From the NCBI GenBank assembly GCA_963705495.1, contig CAVPJQ010000015.1:62001-126000 (forward strand): 64,000 nt of DNA, given 5' to 3'. Of the stretch, positions 42,501 through 51,275 are shown one piece after another (position 1 is the first letter of the stretch; every line of letters begins with the position of its first letter). Both the position numbers and the translations under genes were made by a program. Source of the stretch: DATBVX01 sp963705495. GTDB taxonomy: Bacteria > Pseudomonadota > Gammaproteobacteria > Steroidobacterales > Steroidobacteraceae. The notes beneath the pieces are model-generated. The model made no database searches, had not been told where the DNA came from, and saw only the letters and a list, made by a program, of their open reading frames with translations.

Positions 42501-43808
42501 TCAGCGCCCAAAGACTGCGACGGATTCCACGTGACTGGTGTGCGGGAACATGTCCATGACCCCCGCCGAGCGCAGATTGAAGCCCAGTTCGTGCACCAGG
42601 GTGCCCGCGTCACGCGCCAGGCTCCCCGGGTGGCAGGAAATATACACGACCCGTTGTGCACCGGATCGGGCCACCAGGGGTAGCGCGCCACGGGCTCCGG
42701 CGCGCGGCGGATCCAGCAGCACGCGGTCATAGGAGCGTCGCGTCCAGGGCAGATCCGGGTCGATCGCCTCGAGGTTCGCAGCGTGAAACTCCACGTTGGC
42801 GATGTCATTGGCGCGCGCATTGGAGCGAGCGCGCTCCAGCAACCCCAAATCGCCCTCGATACCCACAACACGCGCGGCGCGCCGGGCGAGCGGCAGTGTG
42901 AAGTTCCCGAGGCCGCAGAACAGGTCGAGTACTACATCGCTGCTCGCCGGCTCCAGCAAAGCAATCGCCTGCGACACCATCAGGCGATTCAGGGCACTGT
43001 TGACCTGGATGAAGTCGGTGGGTCGAAACTCGATCTCGACCCCAAACTCTTCCAGCCGATAGTGAAGCGCGGCGCTCGCCGCGAGTGGGCGCACCGATTC
43101 GATGCCACCGGGTTGCATGTGGATCTGGACACGGTGCTGTTCGGCGAAAACGTGCAGCAACTCGAGATCACGGTCGGTCGGAGGATCCAGAACGCGAAAC
43201 ACGACCGCAATGCCGTCGTCCGCCGCCGCAAGCTCAACCTGAGGCATGCGCGCGCGAATGCTGAGTCTCGTAAGCAGATCCGAGAGCGGAGCGATGAGTC
43301 GCCCGAAGGGCTCCGAGAGGATTTCACAGCCCTTGAGGTCCGCAACCAGAGGTGCTGCACGCTCGCGAAAACCCACGACCACTTTCTCCTTGCGTGCCAC
43401 GAAGCGGGCTCCCAATCGCGCGCGGCGACGGTAACCCCAGACCGGAGCCGATAAAGGTGTCAGCACGCTGGCGGGTTCCACGCGACCGATGCGTCTCAGC
43501 TCCTCGAGCAGGTGCTCCTGTTTCATGCGTAGCTGCGCCGACGGCTCAAGGTGCTGTAAGGAGCAGCCGCCACAGACGCCGAAATGCGCGCAACGCGGTG
43601 CAACGCGTTCTGGCGAAGGAGTGACGAGCTGATCGAGCTCAGCTTCATCGTAACTGCGCCGGCGGCGCAGGTTGCTCACGCTGACGCGCTCGCCCGGAAG
43701 CGCACCGGCGATGAACAGCGTCTTGCCCGCGCGATGCGCAACGCCCCGCCCGTCGTGCGACAGCGAGGTGACCTCGTGGAATTCGACTTCGGCCGGCGCT
43801 GCGTTCAT
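42501..43808 (-). CDS. rlmD: 23S rRNA (uracil-1939-C5)-methyltransferase RlmD
   Basis: 435 residues. SAM-dependent RNA m5U methyltransferase containing a [4Fe-4S] cluster. N-terminal TRAM domain (residues 1-60), then the cluster cysteines CAHFGVCGGC with a fourth Cys in LKGCEIL, an RNA-binding central part, and the SAM domain with DLFCGLGNFTLPLARRAARVVGIEG, DPPRAGA and the catalytic Cys in VYISCHPGSLARD. Overlaps the upstream exonuclease by four bases (ATGA). Confidence 0.94.
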   Translation of the reverse strand: MNAAPAEVEFHEVTSLSHDGRGVAHRAGKTLFIAGALPGERVSVSNLRRRRSYDEAELDQLVTPSPERVAPRCAHFGVCGGCSLQHLEPSAQLRMKQEHLLEELRRIGRVEPASVLTPLSAPVWGYRRRARLGARFVARKEKVVVGFRERAAPLVADLKGCEILSEPFGRLIAPLSDLLTRLSIRARMPQVELAAADDGIAVVFRVLDPPTDRDLELLHVFAEQHRVQIHMQPGGIESVRPLAASAALHYRLEEFGVEIEFRPTDFIQVNSALNRLMVSQAIALLEPASSDVVLDLFCGLGNFTLPLARRAARVVGIEGDLGLLERARSNARANDIANVEFHAANLEAIDPDLPWTRRSYDRVLLDPPRAGARGALPLVARSGAQRVVYISCHPGSLARDAGTLVHELGFNLRSAGVMDMFPHTSHVESVAVFGR

Positions 43809-44596
43809 CGACCGGGCGGTGTCGCGCCCTCGGACCAGGCGGCGCCGAATTCCCGCAGATGACTACCGTCCTGTTGCGCCAGGTGCTGGCGAACACGCGC
43901 AATCTCCTCTGCATACTGTTGCGCGTTCAACCGCCCCCGGATCAGCTCGAATCGCAGATAGATCAGGTAGGTGTTGAGGACATCGACTTCGCAGTAGTTG
44001 CGGATGCCCGCGAGATCGCCGCCGATGTAGTGCGACCACACTTCGTTGCCGCGCATGCCGATCTTTCCGGGCAGGCTCAACAACAACGCTACATCCTCCA
44101 GGCTGGCGCGCGCACGGCCCTGGAATCCGGACAGCACATCCATCAGGTCCAGATGACGCCAGTGATAGCGGCTGAGGTAATTGTTGTAGCGAAAACTCTG
44201 CTCTTCGTCGCCCGTTTCCCAGTAGCGAGCAGCCGGCACGCCGTGCAGCAGTGAGCGGTAATGCAGGACCGGCAAATCGAACGCCGAGCCATTCCAAGAC
44301 ACGAGATCCGGAGTGTATCGATCGATGCCGTCGAAGAAACGTTCGATCAATTCCCGCTCGCCCGCGGCGGGTTCACCGAGGCTCCACAGCCGGAACGTAT
44401 CGCGAGTGCGTAGCGCCACCGAGATCGCGACGATGCGATGCTGCTCCAGCGATAGAAACTCGGTTCCCGTCTCCTGCCTGCGGTGGGTGAGCATGATCTG
44501 GGCGACCTGTTCATCGGCCAGATCATCGAGCCCATGGAGCCGTCGGCCGAGGGCTACGTCTGGAATCGTCTCAATGTCGAACACCAGGCAATGCAT
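43805..44596 (-). CDS. PolB-type 3'-5' exonuclease domain protein
   Basis: 263 residues from ATG 44596. DEDDy-family exonuclease resembling the proofreading domain of family B polymerases but without a polymerase domain. Motif ExoI is FDIETIPD (residues 5-12, the DxE), ExoII contains VSWNGSAFDLPVL, and ExoIII is YCEVDVLNT with the YxxxD signature. Four of these predicted catalytic residues are visible. The gene sits between acpS and rlmD and overlaps rlmD by ATGA. The in vivo substrate is not known. Confidence 0.85.
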   Translation of the reverse strand: MHCLVFDIETIPDVALGRRLHGLDDLADEQVAQIMLTHRRQETGTEFLSLEQHRIVAISVALRTRDTFRLWSLGEPAAGERELIERFFDGIDRYTPDLVSWNGSAFDLPVLHYRSLLHGVPAARYWETGDEEQSFRYNNYLSRYHWRHLDLMDVLSGFQGRARASLEDVALLLSLPGKIGMRGNEVWSHYIGGDLAGIRNYCEVDVLNTYLIYLRFELIRGRLNAQQYAEEIARVRQHLAQQDGSHLREFGAAWSEGATPPGR

Positions 44597-44611
44597 GGGA
44601 GGACGCAAGCC

Positions 44612-45013
44612 TCACGCCTGTTGCGGACTGGAAATGCTCTTCAATAGCACCGCGACGGCGACCACGAGCCCGGCTTCATCGGTCAGGGTGATGTGACAGT
44701 CGCCGATGCCGAGCTTGTCCCGTAGCCGCTGGCCGCGCTCGGAATAGATCACCTCGGGCTTGCCCCACGAGTTCTGCACCACGCCGACATCGCGAATCCA
44801 CATGCCGTGCGCGAAGCCAGTGCCCATCGCCTTCACTACCGCCTCCTTGCCGGCAAATCGCATCGCGAGGAAACGAGCCGGGCGTGCCGTGCGCCGGAAT
44901 TGCCGCTCCTCGTCAGGAAGCAGGAGGCGCTCCACGAAGTGCTCGCCGTGCTTTGCGTAGACCCGCTGGATGCGCTCGAGCTGCAACACGTCGATGCCGA
45001 TGCCGTAAATCAT
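44612..45013 (-). CDS. acpS: Holo-[acyl-carrier-protein] synthase
   Basis: 133 residues. Transfers 4'-phosphopantetheine from CoA to apo-ACP. The family pattern MIYGIGIDVLQLERIQRV (Mg-binding Asp8), RFLAMRFAGKEAVVKAMGTGF (with the catalytic Glu/Lys) and a C-terminal ITLTDEAGLVVAVAVL are present. The start overlaps the pdxJ stop by ATGA. pdxJ-acpS is the standard gammaproteobacterial order. Confidence 0.95.
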   Translation of the reverse strand: MIYGIGIDVLQLERIQRVYAKHGEHFVERLLLPDEERQFRRTARPARFLAMRFAGKEAVVKAMGTGFAHGMWIRDVGVVQNSWGKPEVIYSERGQRLRDKLGIGDCHITLTDEAGLVVAVAVLLKSISSPQQA

Positions 45014-45759
45014 GCGTTGCGCGCTGCGAACATCAGGTGCTTCATCTCACTCACCGCCGCAGCGAGACCATGAAAGACGGCGCGTGAAATGATGGCGTGC
45101 CCGATGTTGAGCTCCACGATCGTCTGGATCGAGGCAATCGGCTGCACATTGTGATAGTGCAAGCCGTGCCCGGCATGCACAGTGAGACCGAGGCTCGCGG
45201 CCTGGCGCGCGGCTTCCTGGACGCGATGCAGCTCGGCGCCGCGCTCGCCGCCCTTTGCTTCGGCATAGGCGCCCGTATGCAGCTCCACGACCGCCGCTCC
45301 AGTCTGCGCCGCCGCTTCGAGCTGGTGAGCGTCCGGATCAATGAAGAGCGAGGTGCGAATACCGCGAGCGTTGAGCTCAGTGCAGGCTTCCCGCACGCGT
45401 GCAACCTGGCTCGCCACGTCGAGTCCACCTTCGGTGGTGACCTCATTGCGCTTCTCGGGCACCAGGCAGCAGTCCTCCGGGCCTACCCGCAGGGCGATCG
45501 CCAGCATCTCGGCGGTCACCGCCATCTCGAGGTTCATGCGCGTCTGGATCACGGCCCGGATCGCCGTCAGGTCCTCGTCCTGGATGTGGCGTCGATCCTC
45601 GCGCAGATGCAGCGTGATGCTGTCGGCGCCGGCCTGCTCGGCCATCAGCGCGGCGTAGACCGGGTCCGGATAGCGGGTCCCTCGCGCCTGGCGCAACGTC
45701 GCGACGTGATCGATATTCACGCCCAGTGCAATCCAGCCACGAGCTTGCGTGTTGCTCAC
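45010..45759 (-). CDS. pdxJ: Pyridoxine 5'-phosphate synthase PdxJ
   Basis: 249 residues from a GTG at 45759. Condenses 1-deoxyxylulose 5-phosphate with 3-amino-2-oxopropyl phosphate to give pyridoxine 5'-phosphate. TIM barrel with LGVNIDHVATLRQARGT, GADSITLHLREDRRHIQ and HAGHGLHYHNV. The GTG is supported by AGGAG eight bases upstream and by GTGA overlap with the recO stop; the longer frame would overlap recO. The start of the protein then reads MSNTQARGWIALGVNIDH. Part of the rnc-era-recO-pdxJ-acpS operon. Confidence 0.95.
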   Translation of the reverse strand: MSNTQARGWIALGVNIDHVATLRQARGTRYPDPVYAALMAEQAGADSITLHLREDRRHIQDEDLTAIRAVIQTRMNLEMAVTAEMLAIALRVGPEDCCLVPEKRNEVTTEGGLDVASQVARVREACTELNARGIRTSLFIDPDAHQLEAAAQTGAAVVELHTGAYAEAKGGERGAELHRVQEAARQAASLGLTVHAGHGLHYHNVQPIASIQTIVELNIGHAIISRAVFHGLAAAVSEMKHLMFAARNA

Positions 45760-46481
45760 AGCTTGATCTCCTGTCGACGCAGCGCAGTGAGAACCTCGCG
45801 GCTCTTGAGGCTGCGCCCTTCCAGGCACGCATCGAGCGCGGCGCGCAATACCTGCCGCGCATCGCGCAGGCTGCTTTCATCCGCGAGCTGTTCCCCTGCG
45901 AGCGACAGAAGCGATGCGCCTCGATACGTCGCGGGGGCTTCCGCCACTGCGGGCTCCAGTCCGCGATCGGGTCGAAAATGGTAGTAGCGCTCGGCCTGCA
46001 GGGGCCTGCCGCTGGTCGTCTCCCGCGCGCAATCGGGCCACAGACCGAGCGACTGCAGCAGGCGTTTCTCGAAGATCCGCAATGCACGTGCAGGCGCGCT
46101 GCCGCTGCCCAATGCCTGCAGTGCCGTGCTGTAGTCATCGAATAGCTGCGGGTACGCGTCATGCCGGGCGAGGAGCTTCAAAAGCAGCTCGTTCATATAG
46201 AAGGCGCTGATGACCTGCGCCGACGGCAGTGCGGTCCACGCTCCGTCCCGTTCCACGCCAACCAGCGTTCCGGCTTCGCCGCGGCCACTCCACGAGACCA
46301 GTAACCGTTGAAAAGGCTGCAGGAGCGGGCGAGCCTCGGAACGTTCGCGACGCACGCCGCGGGCAAACAGGCTGATGCGCCCATGCTCGCGTGTCAGGAA
46401 CTCCAGGATCCGGCTCGAGTCACGCCACGGCATCTGGTGCAGCAGGAATGCGGGAGCCAGGCTGATGCGGGTGCCTTTCAT
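45756..46481 (-). CDS. recO: DNA repair protein RecO
   Basis: 241 residues. Recombination mediator loading RecA with RecR in the RecFOR pathway. N-terminal OB fold (PAFLLHQMPWRDSSRILEFLTREHGRISLFARGVR) and a helical C-terminal part (YMNELLLKLLARHDAYPQLFDDY). It lacks the Cys zinc finger found in some RecO, as in E. coli. ATG 46481 shares one base with the era stop (TGATG), and its own stop overlaps pdxJ. Confidence 0.94.
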   Translation of the reverse strand: MKGTRISLAPAFLLHQMPWRDSSRILEFLTREHGRISLFARGVRRERSEARPLLQPFQRLLVSWSGRGEAGTLVGVERDGAWTALPSAQVISAFYMNELLLKLLARHDAYPQLFDDYSTALQALGSGSAPARALRIFEKRLLQSLGLWPDCARETTSGRPLQAERYYHFRPDRGLEPAVAEAPATYRGASLLSLAGEQLADESSLRDARQVLRAALDACLEGRSLKSREVLTALRRQEIKL

Positions 46482-47389
46482 CAGGATTCGTAGCCGAAGG
46501 ATCTGAGGGCCTGTTCGCTGTCAGACCAGTTCTCCTTGACCTTCACCCACAGCTCGAGGTGCACACTGACTTTCAACAGCTCGTTGAGCTCGAGTCGCGC
46601 CAGGCGGCCGATCTCCTTGAGCCGCTCGCCTCCCGCCCCGATCACGATGGCCTTCTGGCCGGTGCGCTCTACCCAGATGATCGCGCGGATGTGGAGGCGC
46701 TCTTCCACACGCTCGAACGTCTCGATCTCCACGGTCAATCCGTAGGGCAACTCTTCACGCAGCCGCCACGTGAGCTTTTCGCGAACGATTTCGGACGCCA
46801 GGAAGCGTTCGCTGCGATCCGTGACCTGATCGGTCGGAAAGAGTGGCGGTGATTCCGGCAGCAGATCCGCAATCAGCTCGGGGAGCTTTGCCAGGTTGTC
46901 GCGTTTTTCCGCCGAGAGCGGCAGCAGCGCGGTGAATTCGGCGCGCTTCGCCAGCGCTTCCATGAATGGCAGCAGCAGCGCCTTGTCGTGAACGCGATCG
47001 ACCTTGTTGATGATGGCGAGCACCGGGCGCCCGGTCCGGCGGACGCGCTCGAGCACCCGCTCGTCATCATCGGTCCATGCCAGCGCCTCGACGACGAACA
47101 ACAGCACGTCGGCATCGTCGAGTGAGCTCAGCGCCGAACGATTCATGTACCGGTTCATCACGCGGCGCCCCTGGGAGTGAATCCCCGGCGTATCGACGAA
47201 CACGATCTGCGAACCGGGCCGACTCAGGATCCCGAGAATGCGATGGCGCGTCGTTTGCGGCTTGGGCGCGACGATACTCACCTTCGTACCGAGCAGCGCG
47301 TTGAGGAGCGTGGACTTGCCGACATTCGGGCGCCCGACGATGGCGGCAAATCCGCAACGGTGAGTGCGGGGAAGATCCGTGCTCATCAT
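46481..47389 (-). CDS. era: GTPase Era
   Basis: 302 residues. Ribosome-associated GTPase for 30S maturation. GTPase motifs: G1 GRPNVGKST (about residue 19), G2/G3 with FVDTPGIHS, G4 NKVD, and a C-terminal KH domain (IRAIIWVERTGQKAIVIGAGGERLKEIGRLAR). Start is ATG 47389 or 47386 (two adjacent ATGs at the rnc stop). The earlier frame inside rnc is discarded. Coupled to rnc upstream and recO downstream. Confidence 0.95.
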   Translation of the reverse strand: MMSTDLPRTHRCGFAAIVGRPNVGKSTLLNALLGTKVSIVAPKPQTTRHRILGILSRPGSQIVFVDTPGIHSQGRRVMNRYMNRSALSSLDDADVLLFVVEALAWTDDDERVLERVRRTGRPVLAIINKVDRVHDKALLLPFMEALAKRAEFTALLPLSAEKRDNLAKLPELIADLLPESPPLFPTDQVTDRSERFLASEIVREKLTWRLREELPYGLTVEIETFERVEERLHIRAIIWVERTGQKAIVIGAGGERLKEIGRLARLELNELLKVSVHLELWVKVKENWSDSEQALRSFGYES

Positions 47390-48093
47390 GCGGGGGCGGC
47401 GGATCCGGTCGTGATGGCCGCGAGCACTTGCTCGGCGGCATGTTGTTCCGCGGCGCGGCGGCTCGGCCCGATGCCCGAGCCGTTCAGGCCCAGTGCCGCG
47501 ACTTCGCAACTTACGATGAACACCTGTTCGTGGCTCTCGCCCATGACTCGATCGATTCCGTACACCGGCAACTGCAAGCCCCGCGCCTGAAGATACTCCT
47601 GCAAACGTGTCTTGGGGTCCTTGAGTTCCGCCACCGCCGCCAGCTCGGCAAGCTGCGGCGCCATCACCTGCCCGATCGCTGCACAGGCAGCGTCGAATCC
47701 GCCGTCCAGGTAGATTGCGCCGAACAGGGCCTCGAGCGCGTCGGCAAGGATCGAGCTGCGGCGAAACCCGCCGCTGCGCAGCTCTCCTGCGCCGAGGATG
47801 AGCTGCTCGCCCAGCCCGATCCGCGCCGCGATATCGGCGAGCGATTCGCGTCTCACGAGGCGCGCGCGCAGACGACTCAGCTCTCCTTCCTGCGCCCCCG
47901 GATAGTTGCGATACAAATGATCGGCGATGACGCAGTTCAGCACGCCATCACCGAGGAACTCCAATCGCTCGTTGTTGTTGCCACCCGCGCTGCGGTGAGT
48001 GAGCGCGGCAGCGAGCAGCCCGGCGTCACGGCAGCGATAGCCGAGCACCTGTTCGGCCCAATCAATAGTGCCGCGGCCGGTCTCCGTCGTCAC
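47386..48093 (-). CDS. rnc: Ribonuclease III
   Basis: 235 residues. Double-strand-specific endoribonuclease processing rRNA and many transcripts. Catalytic signature NNERLEFLGDGVL (residues about 37-49; Gly replaces the usual Ser next to the Asp), the second acidic site DALEALFGAIYLDGG, and a C-terminal dsRNA-binding domain (DPKTRLQEYLQARGLQLPVYGIDRVMGESHEQVFIVSCEV). Genes lepB-DUF4845-rnc-era follow the usual order; its stop overlaps the era ATG. Confidence 0.95.
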   Translation of the reverse strand: MTTETGRGTIDWAEQVLGYRCRDAGLLAAALTHRSAGGNNNERLEFLGDGVLNCVIADHLYRNYPGAQEGELSRLRARLVRRESLADIAARIGLGEQLILGAGELRSGGFRRSSILADALEALFGAIYLDGGFDAACAAIGQVMAPQLAELAAVAELKDPKTRLQEYLQARGLQLPVYGIDRVMGESHEQVFIVSCEVAALGLNGSGIGPSRRAAEQHAAEQVLAAITTGSAAPA

Positions 48094-48123
48094 AGCGCCC
48101 GCCGGAACAACCAGCCCGAGCGC

Positions 48124-48495
48124 CTACTCGATCTGCACCGTCTTGTCGAAGTTGACCAGGAGCGACACATTGGAAACATACGGCGCGATAGCCTGGTAGA
48201 CCGCCTCGACCTGGTAGCCAGTGCCTTGCTTGGTGATCTTGAGCTTGTCGACGTCGTGCACCGTCATCACGGTCACGTCCTCGACATCGAACCGTTTCTC
48301 GATCGCGTTGCGGATCATGCCCGCATCTGGCTGGTCGCCCTTGAGCTCATCGCGCACTTGCTCAAGTGTCCGCGCCACCTTCATGTACTCGAGGTACACC
48401 GGCGTGAGGCGAATGCCGGCGTAGAGCAACATGGCTACCGGCAAAAGGAGGATGACCCAGCCCAAAAACGTTACACCACGTTCGTGCCGCTGCAT
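48124..48495 (-). CDS. DUF4845 membrane protein
   Basis: 123 residues from ATG 48495, preceded by AGGAG; an ATG at 48513 lacks an SD. One N-terminal transmembrane helix (RGVTFLGWVILLLPVAMLLYAGIRL) in a pilin-like arrangement, then a periplasmic part with YLEYMKVARTLEQVRDE and a C-terminal VNFDKTVQIE. This is the DUF4845 family, which lies between lepB and rnc in many Gammaproteobacteria. Its function is unknown. Confidence 0.88.
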   Translation of the reverse strand: MQRHERGVTFLGWVILLLPVAMLLYAGIRLTPVYLEYMKVARTLEQVRDELKGDQPDAGMIRNAIEKRFDVEDVTVMTVHDVDKLKITKQGTGYQVEAVYQAIAPYVSNVSLLVNFDKTVQIE

Positions 48496-48537
48496 CGTGC
48501 CCTTACTCCTCATGGTTTAATACAATTGAAGCTGCGG

Positions 48538-49299
48538 TTACCGGATTGCAGAGCCAATGCGGCTCCAGATCGGCCCGCCCGGGCCATCCCAATTGAACCA
48601 GATTCGCACCGCCTTGCCGACCAGGTTTCCCTCCGGCACGAATCCGACGCCTTCGTAGCGGCTGTCCTGGCTGTTGTCACGATTGTCGCCCATGAAGAAA
48701 TAGTGGCCTGCCGGCACGATGTACGTGCCCTCGCGACTGTCGCGCCCGGGCAGATAGAGCACTCGATGCTCGACGGCACCGATGTCCTCGACGCCGATCT
48801 GCGCCCCGTCATGCCCGTGACCTGCATAGATGCCGTCCAGGGTTACCGGGAACTCGGTGCCATTGATCGACACACGCTTGTCCCGCACCACGACAGTATC
48901 GCCGGGCAGGCCTACCAGGCGCTTGATGTAGTTCGTGCCCGGATCGGAGGGCTTGCGAAACACTACGACATCGCCACGCCGTGGAGAACCGAGGTCAACG
49001 ATGCGCGTGTTGAGCACCGGCAGTCTCAGCCCGTAGGCGAATTTGCTCACGAAGATGAAATCTCCGTCCAGCAGCGTCGGCATCATCGAATCAGAGGGTA
49101 TGCGAAACGGCTCGAACAGGAACGAGCGGATCAGCAACACCAGCAGGATCACGGGGAAGAACGAGCGGGCATATTCGACGACGACCGGTTCGGCGACATT
49201 CGCCGGCCGTTTCGGTTTCAGTACCCATGCATCGAGGGCCCAGATCGCGCCCGTGAGAAATGTGGCAATGACCAGAATCAGCGCAAAGTCGACAATCAT
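48538..49299 (-). CDS. lepB: Signal peptidase I
   Basis: 253 residues. Membrane serine protease that removes signal peptides from exported proteins. Two N-terminal transmembrane helices (about 2-22 and 48-65), then box B with the catalytic Ser in RIPSDSMMPTLLDGDFI (about residue 71), box D RRGDVVVFRKP with the catalytic Lys region KRLVGLPGDTV, and box E GHYFFMGDNRDNSQDSR. Lies 92 bases after lepA and 24 before the DUF4845 gene on the same strand. Confidence 0.96.
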   Translation of the reverse strand: MIVDFALILVIATFLTGAIWALDAWVLKPKRPANVAEPVVVEYARSFFPVILLVLLIRSFLFEPFRIPSDSMMPTLLDGDFIFVSKFAYGLRLPVLNTRIVDLGSPRRGDVVVFRKPSDPGTNYIKRLVGLPGDTVVVRDKRVSINGTEFPVTLDGIYAGHGHDGAQIGVEDIGAVEHRVLYLPGRDSREGTYIVPAGHYFFMGDNRDNSQDSRYEGVGFVPEGNLVGKAVRIWFNWDGPGGPIWSRIGSAIR

Positions 49300-49391
49300 T
49301 CAGTACACCAGCAGAAAAACCGCGCGCAGTATTGTTGATTTCTGCTTTTGAGGCAACAACTTGCGACGCACTTCCAGGTCCGCGCCGGCAC

Positions 49392-51186
49392 CTATTTGCG
49401 TCCGACCTTGAGCACCGCGAGAAACGCTTCCTGCGGAATCTCGACCTGGCCGAGCTGTTTCATGCGGCGCTTGCCCTCTTTCTGCTTCTCGAGGAGCTTG
49501 CGCTTGCGCGTGACATCGCCGCCGTAGCACTTCGCCAGCACGTTCTTGCGCAATGCCTTGACGGTGGCGCGCGCCACGATCTGGCTGCCGATTGCGGCCT
49601 GCACCGCCACTTCGAACATCTGCCGCGGAATCAGTTCCTGCATCTTGTCGACCAGCTCGCGACCGCGTGCGTAGGCATGGTCGCGATGCACGATGATCGA
49701 CAATGCGTCGACACGCTCATCGTTGATGAGAATATCGAGTTTGACGAGCGGCGCGACCTGGAAGTGGCTGAAGTCGTAGTCGAAAGATGCGTACCCACGG
49801 CTCACTGACTTCAGCCGATCGAAGAAGTCCAGCACCACTTCGGCGAGGGGCAGCTCGTATTGCAGGGACACCTGGCTGCCGAGGTAGAGCATCTTCTTCT
49901 GTGCGCCACGCTTTTCCTCGCACAGCTGCAGGACCCCGCCGACGTAGTCGGGCGGCATGAGGATGTTGGCGACGATGATCGGTTCGCGAATCTCGGTGAT
50001 CAGGTTCGAGGCCGGGAGCTTCGCTGGGTTGTCGACGTAGTTCGACTTCACCGTTTTCCAGCGCGACCTCGTATACCACCGTCGGCGCGCTCGTCACCAG
50101 GTCGAGGTGGTACTCGCGTTCCAGGCGCTCCTGGACGATGTCCATGTGCAACAGACCCAGGAATCCGCAGCGAAAACCGAAGCCGAGCGCGGTGGATACC
50201 TCCGGCTCGAAATGCAGTGACGAATCGTTGAGCCGCAGCTTCTGCAGGGCGTCCCGGAAGCTCTCGTAGTCTTCGGAATTGACCGGGAACAAGCCCGCGA
50301 ACACGCGCGGCTTGATCTGCTTGAAGCCGGGCAGCGCAGTCGGGCTCGGTCGGCTCTCGTGCGTGATCGTGTCGCCTACCGGCGCGCCATCGATCTCCTT
50401 GATACCGGCGATGACGAATCCGACCTCGCCTGCGCTCAGCGATTCGCACGTTTCAGATTTCGGCGTGCGCCGGCCAAGACGATCGACCAGGTGACTGCGT
50501 CCCGTGGACATTACGCGGATCTTGTCGCCGACCTGCAGCGTGCCGTTCATTACCCGCACCAGCGAGACGACGCCCACATAGTTGTCGAACCACGAGTCGA
50601 TGATCAGCGCCTGCAACGGCGCCTGCGGATCGCCGCGTGGCGCGGGGATTCTCTGTACCAGCGCTTCCAGAAGCTCGGGCACGCCCTCGCCGGTCTTGGC
50701 GCTGACGAGCAGCGCATCATGCGCTTCGATGCCGATGATCTCCTCGATCTCCTGAACCACCTTGTCCGGGTCGGCGGAAGGCAGGTCGATCTTGTTGATC
50801 ACCGGCACTACCGTCAGGCCCTGCTCGAGCGCGGTGTAGCAGTTCGCGACGCTCTGCGCCTCGACTCCCTGCGCGGCGTCGACGACCAGCAGCGCGCCTT
50901 CGCAAGCCGCCAGGGAGCGCGAGACTTCGTAGGAGAAATCGACGTGTCCCGGCGTGTCGATGAAATTGAGCTGGTAGCGGGTGCCGTCCTTCGCCTCGTA
51001 CTGCAGGGTGACGCTCTGCGCCTTGATGGTGATGCCCCGTTCGCGCTCCAGGTCCATCGAATCGAGCACCTGCGCCTGCATTTCGCGCGCCTGCAGGCCG
51101 CCGCACAGCTCGATGAAGCGGTCAGCCAGTGTCGATTTGCCGTGGTCGACGTGAGCGATGATGGAAAAGTTGCGGATGTGCTGCAT
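49392..51186 (-). pseudogene. lepA: Elongation factor 4 (LepA) with a single-base frameshift
   Basis: Ribosomal back-translocase GTPase. The 5' part encodes IIAHVDHGKSTLADRF, DTPGHVDFSYEV, NKIDLP and RCGFLGLLHMDIVQERLERE normally to LENGEV. It then leaves frame, and DNPAKLPASNLITEIREPIIVANI plus the whole C-terminal domain to the stop at 49392 continue in another frame. Between the GGT of NG (50052-50050) and the GAC of DNP (50033-50031) there are 16 bases where homologous LepA proteins have five codons, so one base is extra, somewhere at 50034-50049. Removing it gives a 597-residue protein, the normal LepA length. It is either a sequencing or assembly error, a true mutation, or a frameshift read during translation; no recognised slippery site is seen. 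Confidence 0.9.
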
Positions 51187-51215
51187 CGGGGAGGGGGTCT
51201 GCTTCGGGCGCGCGG

Positions 51216-51221
51216 ATTATA
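51216..51221 (-). promoter_or_regulatory. Candidate -10 of the lepA promoter
   Basis: Perfect TATAAT on the minus strand at 51221-51216, 30 bases upstream of the lepA ATG, in the gap between lepA and the isochorismatase-family gene. No good -35 is visible. The surrounding CGTATAATCCGCG resembles the CGTATAATCGCC before the M50 protease gene. Confidence 0.45.
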
Positions 51222-51275
51222 CGTGTTGCCACGCGAATTGCCCGCGCGCGGGCCGGGATGCAGGCCAGCAGGGCT

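Noticed and set aside
47428..49338. 636-codon open frame on the plus strand opposite rnc, DUF4845 gene and lepB
   Set aside because: It spans three real genes in antisense, with no family resemblance.
50030..50055. Programmed +1 frameshifting in lepA
   Set aside because: No slippery sequence or stop codon like that of prfB is visible at the junction; error or mutation is more likely.
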